From assembly GCF_030409335.1 (NCBI RefSeq), contig NZ_JAUFPN010000184.1, forward strand, positions 145,126 through 209,125: a stretch of 64,000 nucleotides of DNA, read 5' to 3'. The notes under the pieces are model-generated. The model was not told the DNA's origin and did no database searches. It was given only the letters and a program-made list of their open reading frames with translations. Of the stretch, positions 39,959 to 48,961 are shown in pieces. Origin of the DNA: Paeniroseomonas aquatica. GTDB taxonomy: Bacteria > Pseudomonadota > Alphaproteobacteria > Acetobacterales > Acetobacteraceae. The position numbers were made by a program, and so were the translations under genes. Position 1 is the first letter of the stretch, and each line of letters begins with the position of its first letter.

Positions 39959-40992
39959 GCGGCGTCGTTCAGGTGGCAGGCACTGCGATGCCCGGCCGCG
40001 ATCTGCCGCAGCGCGGGACGTTCCACCTTGCAGCGATCGAAGGCGAAGGGGCAGCGCGGGTGGAAGTGGCAGCCGCTCGGCGGATTGAGCGGCGAGGGAA
40101 TCTCCCCCTTCACCCCGGCGAAGGCGCGCTTGCGGGCATCGATGCGCGGCACCTCGGCCAGCAGCGCCTGGGTATAGGGGTGGTTGGGCTTGCGGAAGAC
40201 CTCCTCGGAGGGCGCCTCCTCGACCACCCGGCCGAGGTACATGATGACGACGCGGTCGCTGAGATGCTCGACCACGCCGAGGTCGTGGCTGATGAAGAGG
40301 TAGGTGAGATCGAGCTCCCGCCGCAGCTTCATGAACAGGTTCAGGATCTGCGCCTGGATGGAGACGTCGAGCGCCGCAACCGCCTCGTCGCAGACCAGGA
40401 ATTCGGGCTGCACCGCCAGCGCCCGGGCGATGCCGATGCGCTGGCGCTGGCCGCCGCTGAACTGGTGCGGGTAGCGCTTCTTCAGGCTGGGATCGAGGCC
40501 GGCGCGGCGGAGCTGCTCATCCACGTAGCCCTCGTAGTCACCGCGCGGGATCATGCCGTGGTACTGCGGCGCCTCGCCGACGATCTCGGCCACCTTCAGC
40601 CGCGGGTTGAGCGAGGCGTAAGGGTCCTGGAAGATCATCTGGGTGCGGAGCTTGGCGTTCTTCGCCTCGGCCGCGTTCAGCGTCTTCAGGTCGCGGCCGC
40701 GCCAGAGGATGCTGCCGTCGCTCGGCGGCATGATGCCGGCGACCATGCGGCCGAGCGTCGACTTGCCGCAGCCGCTCTCGCCGACGAGGCCGACCACCTC
40801 CCCCTTGCGGACGGTGAGGTCGACGCCGTCCACGGCATGCACGATCTCCTCCCGCACGTTGGCGCCGAGGCGCTTGGCGAAGCGGGCGGCGAAATCCAGC
40901 GTCTTCGAGAAGCGCTTGGAGACGCCGCGCAGCTCGATGATGGGGTCGGCGAGGGCCGCGGCAGGGGCGGCCGGTGCAAGGACTTCACTCAT
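39955..40992 (-). CDS. Oligopeptide/dipeptide ABC transporter ATP-binding protein (DppF/OppF type)
   Basis: 345 residues. Walker A GESGCGKSTLG, Q-loop IFQDPYASLNPR, signature FSGGQRQRIGIARAL, Walker B LVCDEAVAALDVS, switch HDLGVV. The C-terminal oligo_HPY extension (HFHPRCPFAFDRC...) is specific to peptide-family importers and may bind an iron-sulphur cluster through its cysteines. Last of the two ATPases; ATGA overlap with the preceding one. Confidence 0.94.
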   Translation of the reverse strand: MSEVLAPAAPAAALADPIIELRGVSKRFSKTLDFAARFAKRLGANVREEIVHAVDGVDLTVRKGEVVGLVGESGCGKSTLGRMVAGIMPPSDGSILWRGRDLKTLNAAEAKNAKLRTQMIFQDPYASLNPRLKVAEIVGEAPQYHGMIPRGDYEGYVDEQLRRAGLDPSLKKRYPHQFSGGQRQRIGIARALAVQPEFLVCDEAVAALDVSIQAQILNLFMKLRRELDLTYLFISHDLGVVEHLSDRVVIMYLGRVVEEAPSEEVFRKPNHPYTQALLAEVPRIDARKRAFAGVKGEIPSPLNPPSGCHFHPRCPFAFDRCKVERPALRQIAAGHRSACHLNDAA

Positions 40993-41969
40993 GCGGCCAC
41001 GGCCTCGTCATGCGGGTGGATGCAGCGGGCGTGGCGGCCGGGCCGGTATTCCGCCATCGGCGGCGGCTCGGCGCAGCGCGGTTCGGCCCGCGGACAGCGG
41101 GAGCGGAAGGCGCAGCCGGCCGGCAGGTTGAGCAGGCTGGGGGTCATGCCGGGGATCTGCCGCAGCGGCTCGCCCCGGCGGTTGCGGCTGGGGACCGAGC
41201 CGATCAGCCCGAGGGTATAGGGATGCAGCGGCGCATCCATCACCTCGGCCACCGGGCCGCTTTCGACCACCTTGCCGGCGTACATGACCGCGATGTCGTC
41301 GGCGAGGCCGGCGACGACGGACAGATCGTGGGTGATCCAGACCAGCGCGGTGCCGAACTGGGTGCAGAGCTTCTGCGCCTCGGCCAGGATCTGGCCCTGG
41401 ATGGTCACATCCAGCGCGGTGGTGGGCTCGTCCGCCACGATGACGTCCGGCTTGTGCAGCAGGGCGATGGCGATGGCGACGCGCTGGCGCATGCCGCCGG
41501 AGAATTGGTGCGGGTAGCTCTGCAGCCGCTCGTCCGGGCTGGGGATCCCCACCTGCCCGAGGGCATCGCGCGAGCGCTGACGGGCCTCCTCCCGGCTGAC
41601 CTTGGCATGGGCCTGCACCGTCTCGATCATCTGCGTGTCGATGCGCAACACCGGGTTCAGCGTCATCATCGGATCCTGGAAGATCATCGCGATGCGGTTG
41701 CCGCGGAGGCTCCGCATCTCGGCTTCCGGTAACGTCGCCAGGTCCCTCCCCTTGAACAGGATCTGCCCGCCGGTGATCCGGCCCGGCGGATCGACCAGGC
41801 CGATGATGGAGAAGCCGGTCACGGTCTTGCCCGAGCCGCTTTCGCCGACCAGGCCCATGACCTGCCCGGCCTTCACCGAAAAGGAGACGTCGTCCACCGC
41901 CTTCACCACGCCGGCGCGGGTGAAGAAATGGGTCCTGAGGTTGCGGACCTCGAGAGTCGGCGCGCTCAT
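40989..41969 (-). CDS. Oligopeptide/dipeptide ABC transporter ATP-binding protein (DppD/OppD type)
   Basis: 326 residues. Walker [14 protein letters not shown]-loop [11 protein letters not shown], signature [15 protein letters not shown], Walker [14 protein letters not shown], switch HDLSVV. Oligo_HPY tail with [17 protein letters not shown]. Pairs with the next ATPase as a heterodimer on the two permeases. Start overlaps the permease stop by four bases. Confidence 0.94.
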   Translation of the reverse strand: MSAPTLEVRNLRTHFFTRAGVVKAVDDVSFSVKAGQVMGLVGESGSGKTVTGFSIIGLVDPPGRITGGQILFKGRDLATLPEAEMRSLRGNRIAMIFQDPMMTLNPVLRIDTQMIETVQAHAKVSREEARQRSRDALGQVGIPSPDERLQSYPHQFSGGMRQRVAIAIALLHKPDVIVADEPTTALDVTIQGQILAEAQKLCTQFGTALVWITHDLSVVAGLADDIAVMYAGKVVESGPVAEVMDAPLHPYTLGLIGSVPSRNRRGEPLRQIPGMTPSLLNLPAGCAFRSRCPRAEPRCAEPPPMAEYRPGRHARCIHPHDEAVAA

Positions 41970-42880
41970 TTCTTCAGCCTCGGGTTCAGCACGTCCCGTA
42001 ATTGATCGCCGACGAGGTTGATCGAGACGATGGTCACCAGCAATGCGATCCCCGGGTAAAAGCTGATCCAGTACTTGCCGCTCAGCATGTACTCGTAGCC
42101 GTTGGCGATGAGCAGGCCGAGCGAGGGCTCGGTGATCGGCACGCCGAGGCCGAGGAAGCTGAGCGTCGCCTCCAGCGCGATGGCGCGGGCCACCTGCATG
42201 GTGCCCACCACGATGAGCGGCGGCAGGCAGTTCGGCAGCAGGTGGCGGAAGATGATGCGCGAGGTCGGCAGCGCCAGGCACTGCGCCGCCTCGATGTATT
42301 CCCGCCGCCGCTCGACCAGGGCCGAGCCGCGCACGGTGCGGGCGTAATAGGCCCATTCGACGATGACCAGGGCGAGGACCACGTTGAAGATGCCCTTGCC
42401 GAGGAAGGCGAGGATCATCAGCGCCGCCAGGATGGCGGGGAAGGACAGCTGGAGGTCGACCAGCCGCATCAGCAGGCTGTCGGTCCGGCCGCCGGCATAG
42501 GCGGCGATCATGCCGAGCGAGGCGCCGACCAGGCAGGCGATGATGGCCGAGCCGGCGCCCACCGTCAGCGAGATGCGGAGCCCGTAGAGGATGCCCGAGA
42601 GCATGTCCCGGCCCTGGTCGTCGGTGCCGAGCCAGTAGGTGAAGCCGGCGCCGCCGACCGTGCCCGGCTCCATCCGCCCGTCCATGATGTCGAGCTGGGC
42701 GAGGTCATAGGGGTTCTGCGGCGCGATCCAGGGCGCCAGCACCGCGATGACGACGATGAAGGTGAAGATCAGCAGCCCGAGGAGCGCGAGGCGGGAGGCG
42801 CAGAATTCGGAGACGAAGCGCTGCAGCGGCGTCTCCACCCGCGGCACCGGGGGTGCCGCGGCGATGGTGGTGGTGCTCAT
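41966..42880 (-). CDS. Peptide-type ABC transporter permease (DppC/OppC type)
   Basis: 304 residues. N-terminal cytoplasmic segment, one helix (ALLGLLIFTFIVVIAVLAPWIAP), a periplasmic loop with YWLGTDDQGRDMLSGILYG typical of DppC, and a five-helix BPD_transp_1 core. The EAA coupling loop is EYIEAAQCLALPTSRIIFRHLLPN. ATGA overlap with both neighbours in the operon. Confidence 0.93.
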   Translation of the reverse strand: MSTTTIAAAPPVPRVETPLQRFVSEFCASRLALLGLLIFTFIVVIAVLAPWIAPQNPYDLAQLDIMDGRMEPGTVGGAGFTYWLGTDDQGRDMLSGILYGLRISLTVGAGSAIIACLVGASLGMIAAYAGGRTDSLLMRLVDLQLSFPAILAALMILAFLGKGIFNVVLALVIVEWAYYARTVRGSALVERRREYIEAAQCLALPTSRIIFRHLLPNCLPPLIVVGTMQVARAIALEATLSFLGLGVPITEPSLGLLIANGYEYMLSGKYWISFYPGIALLVTIVSINLVGDQLRDVLNPRLKK

Positions 42881-43851
42881 GACTTGCCCTCCAGCCGGAC
42901 CCGCGGATCGAGCAGCGAATAGGTGATATCGACCACAAGGTTGATGGTGATGAAGAGCAGGACAATCATCATGAGGTAGGCGACCATCACCGGCCGGTCC
43001 AGCACGTTGATGCTGTCGATGATGAGCTTGCCCATCCCCGGCCAGGCGAAGACGCTCTCCGTCACCACGGAGAAGGCGATGGTCCCGCCGAACTCGAGGC
43101 CGACCACGGTGACGACCGGGATCAGGATGTTCTTGAAGACGTGGACGAAGGTGACGCGCGCCGGGGAGAGGCCCTTGGCGCGGGCGAATTTCACGTAGTC
43201 CATCAGCATCGTCTCGCGCACGCCGGCGCGGGTCAGGCGGATGACGAGGCTGATCTTGAACAGCGCCAAGTTCAGCGTCGGCATGGCCATGTGGGCCAGG
43301 CCGTCGAGGGTCAGGAAGGACCAGCGGGTGCCGAGCAGGGTCACCGTCTCCCCCCGCCCGGTGCTGGGCAGCCAGCCCAACTGCACCGCGAAGACCATGA
43401 TGAGCATCAGCCCGACCCAGAAGGTCGGCAGCGAGAAGCCGAGGATGCTGGTCGCCATGATCCCCTTGGACAGCGCGCCATTCGGCTTCAGCCCTGCATA
43501 GAGGCCGAGCGGCAGGCCGATCAGCAGCGCCAGCACGGTGGCGCCGATGGCCAGCTCCAGCGTCGCCGGCATGCGCTCGAGGATCAGCTTCAGCGCCGGC
43601 TCGTTGAAGACGAAGGAGCGGCCGAGGTCGCCCTGCAGCGCATTGCCGAGGAAGACGAGGTACTGCTGCCACAGCGGCAGGTCGAGGCCGAGCGCCTTGA
43701 TGGCGCGCTCGCGCTCGAACTGGTCGGCCTCGGGGCTGATCAGGATCTCGATCGGGTCGCCGATGGCGAAGACGCCGAGGAAGACCAGCAGCGACATCAC
43801 CAGCACGACCGCCGCGGCCTGCAGCAGCCGGCGGAGCAGGAAGACGGTCAT
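42877..43851 (-). CDS. Peptide-type ABC transporter permease (DppB/OppB type)
   Basis: 324 residues. MTVFLLRRLLQAAAVVLVMSLLVFLG N-terminal helix, the large periplasmic domain (LGLDLPLWQQYLVFLGNALQGDLGRS) and core helices; coupling loop DYVKFARAKGLSPARVTFVHVFKN. The ATG overlaps the binding-protein stop. Forms a heterodimer with the DppC-type permease. Confidence 0.93.
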   Translation of the reverse strand: MTVFLLRRLLQAAAVVLVMSLLVFLGVFAIGDPIEILISPEADQFERERAIKALGLDLPLWQQYLVFLGNALQGDLGRSFVFNEPALKLILERMPATLELAIGATVLALLIGLPLGLYAGLKPNGALSKGIMATSILGFSLPTFWVGLMLIMVFAVQLGWLPSTGRGETVTLLGTRWSFLTLDGLAHMAMPTLNLALFKISLVIRLTRAGVRETMLMDYVKFARAKGLSPARVTFVHVFKNILIPVVTVVGLEFGGTIAFSVVTESVFAWPGMGKLIIDSINVLDRPVMVAYLMMIVLLFITINLVVDITYSLLDPRVRLEGKS

Positions 43852-45431
43852 CGGGCCGCCGCCGGACGGATGTCCTGCGCCCGCGTCAGCTCGTCGGCCC
43901 GGGCGTCGTGCGCGAAGCCGCGGCGCATGGCCCAGGCATTCTTCTGGATGTGGACGGGAATGATCCCGGTGTCCTCGAAGACGATGCGGGTCGCCTGCTG
44001 CAGCAGCGCCTCCCGCTTCGGGTCGTCCAGTTCGCGCATGGCCGCGTCCAGGATGCGGTCGGCCTCCGGGTTGGAGTAGCGGCCGCGGTTGGAGGCGCCG
44101 TAGCCCTTCTCCCGGTCGTAGGTCGCGGTGAGGTTCCGCAAGGGATTGGACGCCTCGCCGGAGGAGGTGCCCCAGCCGATCAGGAAGGCGGAGAAATCCT
44201 GCTTCGCGGCGCGGCCGACGAAGGTGGTCCAGGGCTGCGCCTCGATGGCGGTGCGGATCCCGGCCCGGGTCCACATCTGACCGATCGCCTGGATGATGCG
44301 GGCATCGTTCGGGTAGCGGTCGTTCGGCCCGTGCAGGGTCATGCGGAAGCCCTGGGGGAAGCCGGCCTCGGCCAGCAGCTTCTTCGCGGCCTCGGCGTCC
44401 TGGCGGGGCGCGGCCAGGCCGGGCGCGTAGCCGAAGCTGCCCTCCGGCAGGAACTGGCCGGCCGGGATGGCGGCGCCTTCCATCACGCGCTCGGTGATGG
44501 CGCCGCGGTCGATCATGAGCGAGAGCGCCCGGCGCACGCGCGGATCGCGCAGCGGGTTGCGCGGGACCGGCTTGCCCTCGTTGTCGGTGACGAAGGGCGA
44601 GGCTTCGGCGCTGAGGTGGTCGAGGCCGAGGAAGATCAGCCGCAGCCCGGTCGTCTCCGACAGGGTCAGCCGCTGGTCGGCCCGCAGCTTGGCCAAGTCG
44701 CTGGTCGGCACCTGATCGATGACGTCGACGTCGCCGGCGAGCAGCGCCGCGGTGCGGGCCGGGTCGTTGGTGATCATCCGGTAGGTCACTCGCGCCCAGG
44801 CGGGGGCGGTGCCGAAATAGCCCTCGTTGCGCTCGAACTCGATCCGGTCGCCGTTGCGGTGGCTGACCATGCGGAAGGGGCCGGTGCCGATGGCCATGGG
44901 CCCGGCATTGAAGCCCTCGGTCGTCGCCGCCGCATGGGTCTCGCGGTCGAGGATCATCACGCTGGCCAGGTCGGTCGGCATGAGCGGATAAGGCACTGCG
45001 GTGTGGAGGCGCAGCGTATGGCTGTCGACGATCTCCACCCGGGTGATCGGCCGGGTATAGATGGCATAGGAGGAGGGCGAATTCGGCACCTTCGGCACCC
45101 GGTCGAAGGTGAAGGCGACATCATCCGCGGTGAATTCCGAGCCGTTGTGGAAGCGCACGCCGCGGCGCAGCTTGAATTCCCAGGTGGTCTCGTCCACCGC
45201 GTGCCAGCTCTCGGCGAGGTCCGGGACGATCCGGGCATGGCCGTCCGTCGTCGTCAGCCCGCTGAAGATCATGTGGGCCACGGCAGTATTGGGCGACAGC
45301 TGGTGGTAGTGCGGGTCGATCGAGGTGACCGGCGCACCCACGCCCACGGTGAGGCTTTGCGCCGCGGCAGGGCCGGCGACCGCAATTGCCAAGGCAGCGG
45401 CCAGACCGGCCGCGTGACGATGATGTCCCAT
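43848..45431 (-). CDS. Peptide-type ABC transporter periplasmic binding protein
   Basis: 527 residues of SBP family 5. Sec signal MGHHRHAAGLAAALAIAVAGPAAAQ, then TSIDPHYHQLSPN, PDLAESWHAVDETTWEFKLRRGVRFHNGSEFTADDVAFTFDRV and FLPEGSFGYAP. GGGGAA seven bases ahead of the start. First gene of the importer operon (binding protein, B, C, D, F, lipoprotein). Family 5 proteins carry di- or oligopeptides, opines, nickel or heme; sequence alone does not tell which. Confidence 0.93.
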   Translation of the reverse strand: MGHHRHAAGLAAALAIAVAGPAAAQSLTVGVGAPVTSIDPHYHQLSPNTAVAHMIFSGLTTTDGHARIVPDLAESWHAVDETTWEFKLRRGVRFHNGSEFTADDVAFTFDRVPKVPNSPSSYAIYTRPITRVEIVDSHTLRLHTAVPYPLMPTDLASVMILDRETHAAATTEGFNAGPMAIGTGPFRMVSHRNGDRIEFERNEGYFGTAPAWARVTYRMITNDPARTAALLAGDVDVIDQVPTSDLAKLRADQRLTLSETTGLRLIFLGLDHLSAEASPFVTDNEGKPVPRNPLRDPRVRRALSLMIDRGAITERVMEGAAIPAGQFLPEGSFGYAPGLAAPRQDAEAAKKLLAEAGFPQGFRMTLHGPNDRYPNDARIIQAIGQMWTRAGIRTAIEAQPWTTFVGRAAKQDFSAFLIGWGTSSGEASNPLRNLTATYDREKGYGASNRGRYSNPEADRILDAAMRELDDPKREALLQQATRIVFEDTGIIPVHIQKNAWAMRRGFAHDARADELTRAQDIRPAAAR

Positions 45432-45707
45432 TATGTTCCCCGGAAGCCCCAGCAGCGGCGAAACTAGCATTCTGGTAACCCTCTCGCTAGGTTCCGCTGG
45501 GTTTGGTACGGAATTGACCCTTTTCGCGCCACTTTGCTGCGCGGGTCGCCCAGATCCTCGGCATGCATGCGGGACTCGAAGGCGATCGGTCGTGTCATCG
45601 GCCCATCCCCGTCCGCCCTGCCACCCGCGCACGCAAGCCGGATGCCAAGCCTTGGCGGGGAGGCATCGTCGCCGCTAGTGTCCGCCGCAATCCGGGAGAA
45701 AGTGCTG

Positions 45708-47279
45708 ATGCATCGACCAATCCTTGCCGCCGCCCTCACGCTGGCGGCCCTGCCCGCCCTCGCCCAGCCAGCGTCCACCCTCAACATCGGCATCGGTGGT
45801 GCGGTCACCTCGGTCGACCCGCATTTCTACAACGCCTCGCCCAACAACAGCCTGTCGATGCACGTCTTCGACCGCCTGGTGGAACGCGACGCCCGGGCCC
45901 AGCCCTTCCCCGGCTTGGCCGAGAGCTGGCGCGTGGTCTCGGACACGGTCTGGGAGTTCAAGCTGCGGGCCGGGGTGAAGTGGCACGACGGCCGGGACTT
46001 CACCGCCGACGACGTCGCCTTCACCATCCAGCGCACCCCGAACGTGCCGAACAGCCCCGGCGGCTTCGGCGGCTTCGTCCGGGCGATCGAGCGGGTGGAG
46101 GTGGTCGATCCGCTGACCCTCCGCTTCCATACCGCCCGGCCGCACCCGCTGCTGCCGACCGAGCTCGCCTCCGTCGCGATCATCGCCCGGCATGCCGCCG
46201 AGGGCGCCGGCACCGAGGATTTCAACAGCGGCCGTGCGGCCATCGGCACCGGCCCCTACCGCATGGTCGCCTACCGCTCCGGCGACCGCACCGAGCTGGC
46301 CCGCAACGACGGCTATTTCCGCGGGCCGGAGCCCTGGGCGCGGGTGAACTACCGCTTCATCGGCAATGACGGCGCCCGCACCGCGGCGCTGCTGGCCGGC
46401 GACGTGGACATCATCGACCAGGTGCCCTCCACCGACCTCGCCCGGCTGAAGCGGGACCCGAAGGTGACGGTTTCGGAGATCCAGGGGCTGCGGATGATCT
46501 ACCTGGTGATGGACCACTCGCGCCGCGGCCAGGTGCCCTTCGTCGCCGACAACGACGGCAAGCCGCTGGCGACCAACCCCTTCGACGACCTCCGGGTGCG
46601 GCGCGCGCTGTCCCTGGCCATCAACCGCGCCGCCCTGGCCGAGCGGGTGATGGAGGGCACCGCCCAGCCCACCGGCCAGTGGCTGCCGGACGGCACCTTC
46701 GGCTACAACCCGGAGATCCGCCCGCCCGCCTTCGACCCCGAGGCCGCCAAGAAGCTGCTGGCCGAGGCCGGCTTCCCCCAGGGCTTCCGCCTGACCCTGC
46801 ACAGCCCGAACGACCGCTACCCGAACGACAGCAAGGCGGCCCAGGCCGTGGCGCAGATGTGGAGCCGCGTCGGCATCCGCACCGAGGTCGAGGCGGTGCC
46901 CTGGGCGAGCTTCGCCCAGCGGTCCAACCGGCAGGAATACGCCATCCGCCTGTCCGGCTGGGCCAGCGTGACCGGCGAGGCGAGCTACGCTCTGGTCAAT
47001 ATCCTCGGCACCTTCGACCGCGAGAAGCGGACGGGGGCCAGCAATGCCGGGCGCTATACCAACCCGGCGCTGGACGCGCTGACCGAGCGCGCGGCCGCGA
47101 CCATCGACGACCCGACCCGCGAGCGGCTGCTGCGCGACGCGGTGAAGACGGCGATGGACGACCAGGCCATCATCCCGATGTTCCAGCTGGTGAACAGCTG
47201 GGCGCTGCGCCGCGGCCTGCGGTACGAGGCGCGGATGGACGAGCGCACCGTCGCCACGGGGGTGCGCGCGGCGCCCTGA
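45708..47279 (+). CDS. Second, paralogous peptide-type binding protein, divergent from the transporter operon
   Basis: 523 residues, SBP family 5, with signal MHRPILAAALTLAALPALAQ. It matches the neighbouring binding protein almost domain for domain (TSVDPHFYNASPNN, AESWRVVSDTVWEFKLRAGVKWHDGRDFTADDVAFTI, FPQGFRLTLHSPNDRYPND) and is clearly a duplicate. GGGAGA precedes the ATG (a GTG six bases earlier is possible). No permease follows, so it probably feeds the operon to its left, widening the substrate range. The 276-bp gap between the two starts holds both promoters and no gene. Confidence 0.92.
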   Translation: MHRPILAAALTLAALPALAQPASTLNIGIGGAVTSVDPHFYNASPNNSLSMHVFDRLVERDARAQPFPGLAESWRVVSDTVWEFKLRAGVKWHDGRDFTADDVAFTIQRTPNVPNSPGGFGGFVRAIERVEVVDPLTLRFHTARPHPLLPTELASVAIIARHAAEGAGTEDFNSGRAAIGTGPYRMVAYRSGDRTELARNDGYFRGPEPWARVNYRFIGNDGARTAALLAGDVDIIDQVPSTDLARLKRDPKVTVSEIQGLRMIYLVMDHSRRGQVPFVADNDGKPLATNPFDDLRVRRALSLAINRAALAERVMEGTAQPTGQWLPDGTFGYNPEIRPPAFDPEAAKKLLAEAGFPQGFRLTLHSPNDRYPNDSKAAQAVAQMWSRVGIRTEVEAVPWASFAQRSNRQEYAIRLSGWASVTGEASYALVNILGTFDREKRTGASNAGRYTNPALDALTERAAATIDDPTRERLLRDAVKTAMDDQAIIPMFQLVNSWALRRGLRYEARMDERTVATGVRAAP

Positions 47280-47301
47280 CGGCCCGTACCGGGCGACCCG
47301 G

Positions 47302-47763
47302 TCAGACGATCCGGTCGAGCACGACGACCGGGATCTCCCGCTCGGTCTTCGCCTGGTACTCCGCATAGGGCGGCCAGAACTCCAGCGCCTGCTCCCAGAG
47401 CCGGGCGCGCTCCGTGCCGGTCGCGGTGCGCGCCCGCGCCCGGGCCTTCACCGTGCCGGCCTGCACCTCGACCTCGGGATCGGCCAGGATGTTGCGGTAC
47501 CAGCCCGGATGCTCCGGGGCCCCGCCCTTGGAGGCCACCACGATGTAGCCGTCGCCGGTCTTGCCGTAGAACAGCGGGAAGATGAACCGCTCGCCGGACT
47601 TGCGCCCGGTGGTGGTCAGCAGCAACGAGGGCACCACCAGCTCCGGCCGGTCCGGCTGGCTGATCCGGTACATGTGGCCATCGGTGCCGCCGCTGGCGAG
47701 GTAGCGCCTGGCGTGCTCCTGCATCCAGTCGGGAAGATTGGGGGCGAGCTTGGCCTCGGACAT
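47302..47763 (-). CDS. Nitroreductase-family deazaflavin-dependent-type oxidoreductase
   Basis: 153 residues with the split beta-barrel flavin fold of the DDN family: LLLTTTGRKSGERFIFPLFYGKTGDGYIVVASKGGAPEHPGWYRNILADPEVEVQ, then AEYQAKTEREIPVVVLDRIV. In actinobacteria these use cofactor F420; proteobacterial members may use FMN or bind other ligands. No F420 synthesis genes are in the window, so the cofactor is open. Confidence 0.88.
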   Translation of the reverse strand: MSEAKLAPNLPDWMQEHARRYLASGGTDGHMYRISQPDRPELVVPSLLLTTTGRKSGERFIFPLFYGKTGDGYIVVASKGGAPEHPGWYRNILADPEVEVQAGTVKARARARTATGTERARLWEQALEFWPPYAEYQAKTEREIPVVVLDRIV

Positions 47764-47826
47764 GACGACGTCTCCCTGGGAGCCAGGCGTCAGCCTAGCA
47801 CGACGCGCCCGGCGGGCGTCCCCGCC

Positions 47827-48327
47827 CTATTGCAGCACCCGCCCGGCCGCCGCGTCGGCCGCCGGGGCAGGCTGCGGCATGCCCGGCCGCGCCAGGCGGA
47901 CGTCATGCCGCGCCAGCATCGCCGCCAGGGCCTCGGCCGAGCGCAGCGCCGGCGTCAGGTTGCCGGGCTGCAGCCAGGCGTCCAGCTCGTCGAGCGCTGC
48001 CAGCCGGTCGCCGCACTGCATCGCCCCGAGCAGGCGCAGCAGCGCCTCCTCGTCCCGGCCCAGCCGGGGACAGGGGCAGCAGCGGACGTCGAGCGACCGC
48101 CGCAGCGATTGCCGGACGAGCGTCATGAAGGAGCCGAAGGCCGTGGCCGCCGCCGCCGGCAAGCCGGCCAGGGCGACGATCTGCCGCCACTCGGGCGCCC
48201 CGGGATCCGGCTGCAGCGCCGCGACCCAGGCCCGCAGCACCCCCACCACGAAGAGCGGCTCGGCCTCCAGCGTCAGGGTGGCACGGCCGCCGGCCTCGGC
48301 CTCGTCGCGATGGTGACACTGCGTCAT
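47827..48327 (-). CDS. Unknown cysteine-containing protein behind a Fur-like box
   Basis: 166 residues, not recognised. N-terminus MTQCHHRDE, a helical middle (FVVGVLRAWVAALQP, WRQIVALAGLPAAAATAFGSFMTLVRQSL), a cysteine cluster at C83-C84-x-C86 (VRCCPCPR) plus C105, and a second helical stretch before a Pro/Ala tail. The start was chosen at the Met preceded by GGGAGAG. No signal peptide. A good match to the Fur operator lies 35-53 bases upstream, which suggests induction under iron limitation; the Cys/His residues could bind metal. Confidence 0.65.
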   Translation of the reverse strand: MTQCHHRDEAEAGGRATLTLEAEPLFVVGVLRAWVAALQPDPGAPEWRQIVALAGLPAAAATAFGSFMTLVRQSLRRSLDVRCCPCPRLGRDEEALLRLLGAMQCGDRLAALDELDAWLQPGNLTPALRSAEALAAMLARHDVRLARPGMPQPAPAADAAAGRVLQ

Positions 48328-48361
48328 GCCTGCTGCTCTCCCGGGCACTGCCGGGACAGAC

Positions 48362-48380
48362 GCTAATGAGAATCACTTGC
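48362..48380. promoter_or_regulatory. Fur-like iron box
   Basis: GCTAATGAGAATCACTTGC agrees with the 19-bp Fur consensus GATAATGATAATCATTATC at 14 positions, counted by eye. It sits in the gap between the second lrp stop and the unknown gene, in a locally AT-rich patch. Its position relative to the leftward gene is right for repression. Confidence 0.65.
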
Positions 48381-48426
48381 AATAACCAGAGCCATGTTTC
48401 GCGGGGCCGCGCCGGCCGCGGGCGGC

Positions 48427-48891
48427 CTATTCCTCGGTGGCCGGCGCCACCGGCAGGATGGAGGTCTCCTTGACCGTGGCGATGGCCAGCAGGGTCTCCA
48501 CCCGCTGCACCCCGGACTGGGCCCGCAGCTCGTCGTTCAGGAAGGCATCGAGCGCCGGCAGGTCGGCCAGCCGCACCTTCAGCAGGTAGGTCCAGTCGCC
48601 GGTGATCGCATGGCATTCCAGCACCGTCTCCTGCCGGCGCATCGCCATGCGGAAGGCGGTTTCGTCGCGGCCCGGGGCGACGGTCACCAGGATATGCACC
48701 AGGAGGGGGCAGCCCGCGGCGACCGGATCGAGGTCGGCGCGCCAGGCACGGATGACTCCGCGTTCCTCCAGGCGCTTCACCCGCTCGGCGGTGGCGGAGA
48801 CCGAAAGCCCCGCCACCTTGGCCAGCTCCGCCAGCCCTGCGCTGCCGTCCAATTGCAGGGCAACGGTGATGTTCCGGTCTATCTCGTCCAT
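48427..48891 (-). CDS. Lrp/AsnC family regulator near the ornithine decarboxylase
   Basis: 154 residues: wHTH (MDEIDRNITVALQLDGSAGLAELAKVAGLSVSATAERVKRLEERGVI) and RAM domain. Same strand as and 70 bases downstream of the decarboxylase gene, so it may be co-transcribed and respond to an amino acid such as ornithine or lysine; the ligand is not predictable. Distinct from the Lrp at 23.1 kb. Confidence 0.9.
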   Translation of the reverse strand: MDEIDRNITVALQLDGSAGLAELAKVAGLSVSATAERVKRLEERGVIRAWRADLDPVAAGCPLLVHILVTVAPGRDETAFRMAMRRQETVLECHAITGDWTYLLKVRLADLPALDAFLNDELRAQSGVQRVETLLAIATVKETSILPVAPATEE

Positions 48892-48961
48892 GGCGCCAGA
48901 CTATGCGCCCCGCGCCGCCTTGGGAACGGAAAGAATCGGACCGCGAGGCGGCCCGAACCCT

